This document shows positions 8,482 to 15,291 of a DNA stretch of 42,729 bases, one piece after another (within the stretch, counting starts at the first letter, position 1; each line of letters opens with the position of its first letter). The DNA lies in assembly GCA_002307215.1 (NCBI GenBank), contig DBTU01000003.1, forward strand, positions 94,096 to 136,824. Direction: 5' to 3'. Position numbers and translations under genes: made by a program. The notes beneath the pieces were generated by a model. That model worked only from the letters and a program-made list of their open reading frames with translations, was not told the DNA's origin and searched no databases. This stretch comes from Lachnoclostridium sp. UBA1308 (GTDB lineage: Bacteria > Bacillota > Clostridia > Lachnospirales > Lachnospiraceae).

Positions 8482-8511
8482 AAACAAATACAAACAAAGA
8501 TAAACAAAGAA
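8482..8511. promoter_or_regulatory. Upstream AAACAAA-repeat site of the rhamnose operon
   Basis: A run of A-rich direct repeats of the form AAACAAA at about 10-bp intervals lies upstream of the -35 box. The 14-mer CAAACAAAGATAAA (8491-8504) recurs identically at 8563-8576. Flanking direct repeats suggest a repressor that binds both sites; DeoR-family sugar repressors often bind such repeats, but no such gene is in the window. Confidence 0.5.
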
Positions 8512-8527
8512 ATTTGTTAATATCATG

Positions 8528-8556
8528 TTGACTTAACTATACGCAAATCATATAAT
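8528..8556 (+). promoter_or_regulatory. Promoter of the rhamnose catabolic operon
   Basis: TTGACT (8528-8533), a 17-bp spacer and consensus TATAAT (8551-8556). The start should be near 8563, at the edge of the downstream repeat. Confidence 0.78.
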
Positions 8557-8562
8557 AAGATT

Positions 8563-8600
8563 CAAACAAAGATAAAACAAATAAAAACAAATAAAAACAA
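8563..8600. promoter_or_regulatory. Downstream AAACAAA-repeat site of the rhamnose operon
   Basis: This site begins with the identical 14-mer CAAACAAAGATAAA and continues with ACAAATAAA-type repeats through the predicted transcription start into the leader. Together with the site at 8482-8511 it brackets the promoter. Confidence 0.5.
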
Positions 8601-8619
8601 CATTACAGGAGGGCTTAAA

Positions 8620-9315
8620 ATGATATCAGAAGTCGAAATAAAAAAGGAAATATGCGAAATTGGTAAACGAATTTATGACAAGGGAATGGTTGCATCCAAC
8701 GATGGTAATATTTCGGTAAAGCTAAATGAAAATGAATTTTTATGTACCCCTACCGGAGTTAGTAAAGGATTTATGACGCCTGAATACATTTGCAAGGTAG
8801 ATAAGAGCGGAAAAGTAATTCAAGCGAATGGCAAGTTTATACCCTCTTCAGAAATCAAAATGCACATGAGAGTGTATAAGGAAAGACCGGATGTTAATGC
8901 TGTCGTACATGCGCATCCGATGTATGCAACGGCATTTGCAATTGCGGGAATTCCTTTGACACAACCGATTATGCCGGAGGCAGTAATTTCGCTGGGCAGT
9001 GTGCCGATTGCAGAATATGGCACACCCTCCACCGAAGAAATCCCGGATGCAATATCTAAGTATCTTGCATACTACGATGCAGTATTATTAGAAAACCATG
9101 GAGCACTATCCTTCTCCGAATCCCTGTTATCTGCCTATCACAAGATGGAGTCTCTTGAATTTTATGCAAAACTATTATATCTGTCCAAGCAGTTAGGTGG
9201 ACCGAAGGAGCTTTCACAAGCGCAGGTAGAGAAGTTATATGAGATCCGAAGGCAGTTTGGTATGACGGGTAAGCATCCGGCTGACCTTTACTTCAATAAC
9301 AAGGATAAAGAATAA
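8620..9315 (+). CDS. Class II aldolase (rhamnulose-/fuculose-1-phosphate aldolase type)
   Basis: This 231-residue zinc aldolase of the FucA/adducin family cleaves a ketose 1-phosphate to dihydroxyacetone phosphate and lactaldehyde. Visible features are SNDGNIS near residue 27, CTPTGVSKG, PSSEIKMHM (the glutamate is the family's general acid/base), the zinc-binding HAHP, and ENHGAL with a further zinc histidine. The length matches FucA-type rather than the larger enterobacterial RhaD. Because rhamnulokinase and rhamnose isomerase follow, rhamnulose 1-phosphate is the likely substrate. A strong AGGAGGG site precedes the ATG; it is first in a three-gene operon. Confidence 0.9.
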   Translation: MISEVEIKKEICEIGKRIYDKGMVASNDGNISVKLNENEFLCTPTGVSKGFMTPEYICKVDKSGKVIQANGKFIPSSEIKMHMRVYKERPDVNAVVHAHPMYATAFAIAGIPLTQPIMPEAVISLGSVPIAEYGTPSTEEIPDAISKYLAYYDAVLLENHGALSFSESLLSAYHKMESLEFYAKLLYLSKQLGGPKELSQAQVEKLYEIRRQFGMTGKHPADLYFNNKDKE

Positions 9316-9349
9316 CCAATGATATAAAGAGTAAAGGAGCAGCAAAATT

Positions 9350-10783
9350 ATGCAAAAATATTATTTGGCTGTTGATATCGGAGCCTCCAGCGGAAGACAT
9401 ATATTGGGCTATCTCGAGAATGGCAGGATTAAATTAGAGGAAATTTATCGGTTTGAGAATGGTATGGTGAAAAGGGATGGCTCCTTATGCTGGGAGTTGG
9501 ATAAATTATTTGATGAAATCAAAAATGGTCTGAAAAAATGCAAGCAAATAGGAAAGATACCCTGTAGTATGGGAATTGATACCTGGGGAATCGATTATGT
9601 TATGCTGGATGCACAAGATAACATTATCGGCAAGGCGATAGGATATAGGGACAAGAGAACGCAGGGTATGGATGAGAAGGTATATCAGATAATCTCGGAA
9701 GAGAATCTCTATCAACGTACCGGAATCCAAAAGCTCATCTTCAATACGATTTATCAGCTTATGGCTGTTAAGACATTTTCTTCTCAGGATATGGAGAAAG
9801 CGAAGCATTTTCTGATGATACCTGACTATTTTAACTTTCGTCTCACCGGAAATAAATATAACGAATATACCAATGCTACAACTACCCAGTTGGTAAGCCC
9901 GGATACGAAGGATTGGGATTTTGAATTAATTGAGAAGCTGGGTTATAAGAAAGATATGTTTGGGAGAATTCTGACGCCTAAGAGTTCAGTAGGAAAATTC
10001 ACGAAGGAGATCGTGGAAGAGATTGGATTTGACTGTGAGGTTATTCTTCCGGCAACTCATGATACCGGTTCGGCAATACTTTCTGTCCCCGCAATCGATG
10101 AAGACTATCTGTATATCAGCTCCGGAACCTGGTCCTTAATGGGAATTGAGAGAAAAGAAGCGGATTGCAGCCTAACAAGTAAAAGAGGCAACTTTACCAA
10201 TGAGGGTGGCGTAGATTATCGTTTCCGTTATCTGAAAAACATTATGGGGCTTTGGATGATACAATCCGTAAGGTGCGAACTGGGAGAGTCGTATTCCTTT
10301 GACGAGCTCTGTAAGCAGGCAGCGGCGGCAGAAGATATTACTTCGAGAGTGGATGTCAATGACGTATGCTTCCTCGCACCCGACAATATGACGGAGGCAA
10401 TCAAAGAATATTGTAATAAGACGAATCAGAAGGTTCCCGGTACGGCCGGGGAACTGGCAGACTGCATCTATCAGAGTTTAGCCGACGGCTATGCCACCAC
10501 CGTAAAGGAGCTTGAAGAGATAACCGGTAAATGCTATCAAAGAATTCATATTGTGGGAGGTGGCTCAAATGCCGATTACCTCAATGAACTGACTGCGAAG
10601 GCCACAAAAAAGGATGTTTATGCCGGACCTACGGAAGCGACGGCTCTTGGTAATATTTTGGCGCAGATGCTAAAGGCAGGAGATTATACGTCAATAAATG
10701 AGGCAAGGCAAGCGGTATTTGATTCTTTCCCCATCAAAGCTCATTTACATAGCCTAGAGATAAGAAAAGGAGAGTTGTTATGA
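9350..10783 (+). CDS. rhaB: Rhamnulokinase
   Basis: This 477-residue FGGY-family sugar kinase phosphorylates L-rhamnulose. The N-terminal phosphate loop DIGASSGRHILG, the IDTWGIDYVMLD strand, GYRDKRT, and TGIQKLIFNTIYQL are RhaB hallmarks. The second lobe has LPATHDTGSAI, YISSGTWSLMG and HIVGGGSNADYLN. It lies 34 bp after the aldolase with its own AAGGAG site, and its stop overlaps the next start (ATGA at 10780-10783), indicating translational coupling with rhaA. Confidence 0.95.
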   Translation: MQKYYLAVDIGASSGRHILGYLENGRIKLEEIYRFENGMVKRDGSLCWELDKLFDEIKNGLKKCKQIGKIPCSMGIDTWGIDYVMLDAQDNIIGKAIGYRDKRTQGMDEKVYQIISEENLYQRTGIQKLIFNTIYQLMAVKTFSSQDMEKAKHFLMIPDYFNFRLTGNKYNEYTNATTTQLVSPDTKDWDFELIEKLGYKKDMFGRILTPKSSVGKFTKEIVEEIGFDCEVILPATHDTGSAILSVPAIDEDYLYISSGTWSLMGIERKEADCSLTSKRGNFTNEGGVDYRFRYLKNIMGLWMIQSVRCELGESYSFDELCKQAAAAEDITSRVDVNDVCFLAPDNMTEAIKEYCNKTNQKVPGTAGELADCIYQSLADGYATTVKELEEITGKCYQRIHIVGGGSNADYLNELTAKATKKDVYAGPTEATALGNILAQMLKAGDYTSINEARQAVFDSFPIKAHLHSLEIRKGELL

Positions 10784-12030
10784 CAACAAAACAAAGATAT
10801 GAATCTGCGAAAGAAATCTATAGGAATATTGGCGTAGACACCGAGGATGTGCTTGAGAAATTAGTAGGTGTATCTATATCCATGCATTGCTGGCAGGGGG
10901 ATGATGTTGCCGGATTTGAAGGGAAAAAGGAACTTTCAGGAGGTATTCAGGCAACCGGTAACTTCCTGGGTAAGGCAAGAAATCCAGAGGAATTAATGGC
11001 TGATATGGATGAAGTGTTTAAATTGATTCCCGGTAAACACCGCATTAATCTTCATGCAAACTATGCAATCTTTGAGCAGGGAGAGGAAGTGGATCGGGAT
11101 AAGCTGGAACCGAAGCATTTCTCAAAATGGGTGAAGTACGCGAAGGAAAGAGGCTTGGGTATTGATTTTAACCCTACGTTCTTTTCACATCCCAACGCTG
11201 ACGGCTTAACCCTATCTCATCCGGTGGAGGAGCTCAGAACTTTCTGGATTAATCACGGGAAAGCATGCTTGATAATATCAGAGTACTTTGCGAAAGAGCT
11301 TGGAACGCCCTGCCTAATGAATATTTGGATTCCTGATGGCTTTAAGGATATACCGGCAGACCGATTAAGTCCAAGAGCAAGACTTAAGGATTCCCTGGAT
11401 CAGATATTATCCACGGATTATGATAAGAGGTTAGTGAAGGTTGCTGTTGAGTCCAAGGTGTTTGGAATTGGAGTGGAGGCCTGTACAGTGGGGTCTCATG
11501 AATTTTACATGAATTATGCTGCAAAGAATAACATTTTATGTCTGTTGGATAATGGACATTATCATCCTACCGAGGTTGTATCCGACAAGATTCCTTCGAT
11601 GCTGCTATTCTCGGAGGAGCTTGCACTCCACGTTACAAGACCGATGAGATGGGATAGTGATCATGTAGTCCTGTTTGATGACGAATTAAAGGAAATCGCA
11701 AAAGAAATTGTTCGCTGTGACGCATTAGATCGTGTTTTAATCGGTCTTGATTTCTTTGATGCAAGTATTAACCGTATTGCGGCATGGGTGGTAGGCATGA
11801 GAAATATGCAAAAGGCACTGCTTTATGCCATGCTTTTGCCAAGCAAGAAGCTTGCTTCCCTGCAAAATAGCAGAGAATACTCAGAACTTATGATGCTACA
11901 AGAGGAACTGAAGCTCTATCCGTTTGGAGATGTGTGGAATTATTTTTGTGAAATCAATCAAGTCCCTCAGAAAGAAGATTGGTTTATTGCAGTGAAAGAA
12001 TATGAGCAAAGGGTATTGGTAAGGAGATAA
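10780..12030 (+). CDS. rhaA: L-rhamnose isomerase
   Basis: This 416-residue metal-dependent isomerase converts L-rhamnose to L-rhamnulose. Diagnostic parts are SMHCWQGDDV, the SGGIQATGNF stretch, HRINLHANYAIFE, the metal-site segments around FNPTFFSHP and LLDNGHYHPTEVV, WDSDHVVLFDDE, and GLDFFDASINRIAAWVVG. The start overlaps the rhaB stop by four bases. No mutarotase or lactaldehyde reductase gene follows. Confidence 0.96.
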   Translation: MTTKQRYESAKEIYRNIGVDTEDVLEKLVGVSISMHCWQGDDVAGFEGKKELSGGIQATGNFLGKARNPEELMADMDEVFKLIPGKHRINLHANYAIFEQGEEVDRDKLEPKHFSKWVKYAKERGLGIDFNPTFFSHPNADGLTLSHPVEELRTFWINHGKACLIISEYFAKELGTPCLMNIWIPDGFKDIPADRLSPRARLKDSLDQILSTDYDKRLVKVAVESKVFGIGVEACTVGSHEFYMNYAAKNNILCLLDNGHYHPTEVVSDKIPSMLLFSEELALHVTRPMRWDSDHVVLFDDELKEIAKEIVRCDALDRVLIGLDFFDASINRIAAWVVGMRNMQKALLYAMLLPSKKLASLQNSREYSELMMLQEELKLYPFGDVWNYFCEINQVPQKEDWFIAVKEYEQRVLVRR

Positions 12031-12124
12031 TCAAAATTTATTATAGAAGCATTTTACTCAAAGATATGCTAAAATAGTAACAATAGATTTTATTGTTAAA
12101 TTGAAGCTAAGGAGTAAATGAATT

Positions 12125-13072
12125 ATGAATTACTATTTCGCACCGATGGAAGGGGTCACCGGGTATATTTATAGAAATGCTCATCGTGCCTTCTTCAAGC
12201 ATATTGATAAATACTTTTCACCTTTCATTGTTGCGAATCATAGCGACAGTATGAAAACGCGTGAAATTAACGATATTTTACCGGAGAATAACCAAGGACT
12301 TGTTTTGATTCCACAAATACTTACGAATAATGCTAAATACTTTATTAATACTTCCAAAAGAATGATGCAGATGGGCTATTCTGAATTAAATCTAAATTTA
12401 GGATGTCCGGCAGGGACAGTGGTTTCGAAAAATAAGGGTTCCGGTTTTCTGGCCAAAAGAGAAGAGCTGGATGCGTTTTTGGAGGAAGTTTTTTCTGCAG
12501 CAATTACTAAAATCTCTATAAAAACAAGAATAGGAAAAGATCAACCGGAAGAATTTTATGATTTAATTGAAATCTTTAATAAGTACCCTTTGGAAGAACT
12601 TATTATACATCCCAGAATTCAAAAAGACTTTTATAAAAACAAGCCTAATCTAGGAATCTTTAAGGACGCCTTGGGCTTAAGTAAAAACCCTGTTTGCTAT
12701 AACGGTGATATATTTACAGTCGAGGACTACAATAAGTTCTCGGCTGAATTTGCTGTCGTGGATAAGATAATGTTAGGTAGGGGTCTAATCACTAATCCCG
12801 GTCTAATCGGGGATATGACGAGTGATATTAAGCTGGATAAAAATTTGCTGAGAAGCTTTCATGACAGAATATATGAAGATTATAGAAGAAATCTCTTTGG
12901 AGATAGGCCGGTCTTGTTTAAAATGAAAGAGATATGGTCATATATGATTATGATTTTTTCAGAAAATGATAAATATGCAAAGAAGATTAGAAGGGCAGAA
13001 CGATTATCCGATTATGAGGAAGTGGTTTCAAGCTTATTCAAAGAACAGAACCTTGTAGATGCAATAAAATAA
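12125..13072 (+). CDS. tRNA-dihydrouridine synthase family protein
   Basis: This 315-residue FMN-dependent TIM-barrel enzyme reduces specific uridines in tRNA. It starts with APMEGVTG, has NLNLGCPAGTV with the catalytic Cys94, the IKTRIGK strand, a HPR motif (IIHPRIQKDFY), NGDIF, and IMLGRGLITNPG binding FMN phosphate. It is a divergent member rather than a textbook DusB. It has an AAGGAG-like site and stands alone after rhaA; it is probably not part of the rhamnose operon. Confidence 0.88.
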   Translation: MNYYFAPMEGVTGYIYRNAHRAFFKHIDKYFSPFIVANHSDSMKTREINDILPENNQGLVLIPQILTNNAKYFINTSKRMMQMGYSELNLNLGCPAGTVVSKNKGSGFLAKREELDAFLEEVFSAAITKISIKTRIGKDQPEEFYDLIEIFNKYPLEELIIHPRIQKDFYKNKPNLGIFKDALGLSKNPVCYNGDIFTVEDYNKFSAEFAVVDKIMLGRGLITNPGLIGDMTSDIKLDKNLLRSFHDRIYEDYRRNLFGDRPVLFKMKEIWSYMIMIFSENDKYAKKIRRAERLSDYEEVVSSLFKEQNLVDAIK

Positions 13073-13074
13073 AT

Positions 13075-13147
13075 ATCATTTGAAGTGTCTTCACTTATTA
13101 TTTAAGGTGTCTTCACTTATCATTTGAAGTATCTTCACTTATTATTA
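13075..13147. repeat. 22-bp tandem repeat, three copies plus a partial
   Basis: Three consecutive 22-bp units (13075-13096, 13097-13118, 13119-13140) share an AT(C/T)ATTT-GAAGTGTCTTCACTT-type pattern, followed by a partial unit. Each unit carries the small palindrome GAAG-TGT-CTTC or a variant. It lies between the Dus and pseudouridine synthase genes. Confidence 0.8.
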
Positions 13148-13189
13148 GAGATACTGTGCAGCAGTAAAGAAAAGCAGAAAGGTTTTTCG

Positions 13190-14014
13190 ATGCTTTTACT
13201 TGAGGAGCATGTATACGCAGGAATGAGGAATAATATGCGATTAGATAAATTCTTGGCAGAGGCAGCTGTTGGAACGAGAAAAATTGTTCGCGACTATGTG
13301 GAAGAAGGCAAGGTAACCGTTAATCATAGGGAGATTATGGAGCCGGCATCAGAGATTGATGAAAAAAGTGACGTTGTAAGATATCTTGGTAAAGAAATAA
13401 TTTATACAGGAAAGATTTATTATATGTTTCATAAACCGAGGGGCTGCATTACTGCAAGGAAGGATGCGATCAATCCTACGGTGTTGGATTATTTTGATGT
13501 AAATAAAACAAACGGACTATTTCCGGTGGGAAGATTGGACAAAGATACGGAAGGGTTGCTTTTACTAACAAATGATGGTGAGTTCAGCCACAAATTGATG
13601 CATCCGGACAAGCATGTAGAAAAGACGTATTTCTTCTGGGCCTTCGGTTCCTTGGATTTTGATGCAAGAGAGTACCTAAAAATGGGTATTTCGATAGGTG
13701 ATGACGAAGTATTGGCAAAGGCTACAAAGGTCGAAGTAACGGACGAAGGGAATTATCAGGAACTTAAAAGTAAAATGGAGAGCGATAAAGTAAAAGATAT
13801 CAGGATTAACCCTTACCGGCAGTCAGTGGTATCCGGATATCTGACGATTTCGGAAGGACGTAAACATCAGGTGAAGAGAATGCTAAAAGCAGTGGGCTGC
13901 TACGTAGTATATTTGAAGAGGGTTTCCATTGCCGGGTTAATGCTAGATGACTCACTGAAGGAAGGCCAATATAGAGAGTTGACGGAGGAAGAGATTAGGT
14001 CCTTGTATATTTAA
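13190..14014 (+). CDS. Pseudouridine synthase, RsuA/RluB/RluE/RluF family
   Basis: The protein begins with a short S4 RNA-binding domain (MRLDKFLAEAAVGTRK, EEGKVTVNH) and continues into the catalytic domain with MFHKPRGCITA and GRLDKDTEGLLLLTNDG, whose aspartate is the catalytic nucleophile. The C-terminal RKHQVKRML motif is typical. I place the start at ATG 13190 (274 residues) because AGAAAGG lies seven bases before it. An in-frame ATG at 13124 falls inside the tandem repeats, and ATG 13235 would start exactly at the S4 domain. It modifies ribosomal RNA; the exact target is not deducible. Confidence 0.9.
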   Translation: MLLLEEHVYAGMRNNMRLDKFLAEAAVGTRKIVRDYVEEGKVTVNHREIMEPASEIDEKSDVVRYLGKEIIYTGKIYYMFHKPRGCITARKDAINPTVLDYFDVNKTNGLFPVGRLDKDTEGLLLLTNDGEFSHKLMHPDKHVEKTYFFWAFGSLDFDAREYLKMGISIGDDEVLAKATKVEVTDEGNYQELKSKMESDKVKDIRINPYRQSVVSGYLTISEGRKHQVKRMLKAVGCYVVYLKRVSIAGLMLDDSLKEGQYRELTEEEIRSLYI

Positions 14015-14026
14015 GGAATGAGTTTT

Positions 14027-14180
14027 AAGTGATTCATAAGTAATTCATAAGTGATTCATGAGTGATTCATGAGAGATTCTTGAGTGATTCTTGAGTGATT
14101 CTTGAGTGATTCATGAGTGATTCATGAGAGGTTCTTGAGAGATTCTTGAGTGATTCTTGAGAGATTCTTGAGTGATTCAT
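14027..14180. repeat. 11-bp tandem repeat, 14 copies
   Basis: Fourteen head-to-tail copies of GAGTGATTC(A/T)T-type units run without interruption. Variants are AAGTGATTCAT in the first copies, then alternating GAGAGATTCTT and GAGTGATTCTT. The period is exactly 11 bp throughout. The array ends 75 bp before the radical SAM start. Confidence 0.92.
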
Positions 14181-14254
14181 ACATATTAAGTGTTATGAGG
14201 AGTGAACATTCAGTAATCATATGCATTTCTACATCTAGGATAGGAGAAAAATGG

Positions 14255-15136
14255 GTGAGAAAATTCAAAAAAGTTTATATAGAAATAACCAATCAATGCA
14301 ATCTCTGTTGCGATTTCTGCCCACAGACAAGCAGAGAACCGGAATTTATGAATGTTGAAATGTTCCGCAAAATATTGGATCAAATAAAAGATCATACAGA
14401 ATATATTTATTTTCATGTAAAAGGGGAGCCACTTCTTCATCCGGAGATAGATAAGTTTTTAGATATCAGTTATGAAAAAGGATTTCAAGTTAATCTGACC
14501 ACAAATGGTACATTAATTAATAGAGTGAAGGATATACTTTTATTGAAACCTGCATTAAGGCAAATTAACTTTTCACTACATAGCTTAAGTGGAAATGAAG
14601 GTGTACATGACGAAGATGAATATATAGATAACATTTTGTCCTATACAAGGGAGGCCATGGAAAGGTGCAAGGTTCTCATATCCTTAAGACTTTGGAATCT
14701 GGAAGAGAACAATTTAATAAATTTAGAGAAGAAGAAAAATAACAGGATTCTGGTCGCTATTGAAAGAGAGTTTGATTTGCAAGATAGCATACAAGAGATA
14801 ATTATTCCGGGCAGAGGATTGAAAATCACGGATAGAATCTACCTAAATCAAGATCATCAATTTCAGTGGCCGGATTTAAAGGAGGAGGAAGACAAGGGTA
14901 GTGGTTTTTGCTATGGCCTTCGTAATCAGGTGGCTATATTGGTAGACGGTACAGTGGTACCTTGTTGTCTGGATGGTGATGGAATTATCGCTTTAGGAAA
15001 TATAAATACAGATCATTTTTCTGAAATAATAGAAAGTGAGAGAGTATGTAATATTGCTGACGGTTTTTCCAGAAGAGAAGTTGTTGAAGAACTATGCAGA
15101 AAGTGTGGATATAGGAAGAGATTTAATCTTGTCTAA
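14255..15136 (+). CDS. Radical SAM protein with SPASM-like C-terminal domain
   Basis: The start is GTG 14255, chosen because TAGGAG precedes it by eight bases and the radical SAM barrel begins directly after (VRKFKKVYIEITNQ). That gives 293 residues. The C-x3-C-x2-C cluster (CNLCCDFC) binds the [4Fe-4S] cluster that cleaves S-adenosylmethionine, followed by FHVKGEPLLHPE and NLTTNGTLI. The C-terminal third has a FCYGL cysteine, VVPCCLDGDG and an ending CRKCGY, which fits an auxiliary-cluster SPASM/twitch domain. The substrate is unknown; no small peptide precursor gene is evident beside it. A terminator follows. Confidence 0.85.
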   Translation: MRKFKKVYIEITNQCNLCCDFCPQTSREPEFMNVEMFRKILDQIKDHTEYIYFHVKGEPLLHPEIDKFLDISYEKGFQVNLTTNGTLINRVKDILLLKPALRQINFSLHSLSGNEGVHDEDEYIDNILSYTREAMERCKVLISLRLWNLEENNLINLEKKKNNRILVAIEREFDLQDSIQEIIIPGRGLKITDRIYLNQDHQFQWPDLKEEEDKGSGFCYGLRNQVAILVDGTVVPCCLDGDGIIALGNINTDHFSEIIESERVCNIADGFSRREVVEELCRKCGYRKRFNLV

Positions 15137-15192
15137 GAGATAAAAAACTAGTGACTCCCAGCTTTCGGCTGTTCATATTCGTCTTGAGACTC

Positions 15193-15235
15193 AAGTGAAA
15201 TGGCGCATACTTTTGCGACATTTCACTTTGTTTTG
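15193..15235 (+). terminator. Terminator after the radical SAM gene
   Basis: The stem AAGTGAAATG (15193-15202)/CATTTCACTT (15219-15228), with an inner CGCA/TGCG pair, is followed by TTGTTTT. Confidence 0.75.
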
Positions 15236-15291
15236 AGGCTCAAATAAGAAAATGACTAGGAAGGAAAGACAACTTGACGGATGAATTGTTG

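Noticed and set aside
13124..13189. Longer N-terminus of the pseudouridine synthase
   Set aside because: The extension would translate the tandem repeat and has no ribosome binding site; ATG 13190 has AGAAAGG at good spacing.
14027..14180. CRISPR array
   Set aside because: The units are 11 bp, directly adjacent, with no spacers and no cas genes nearby.
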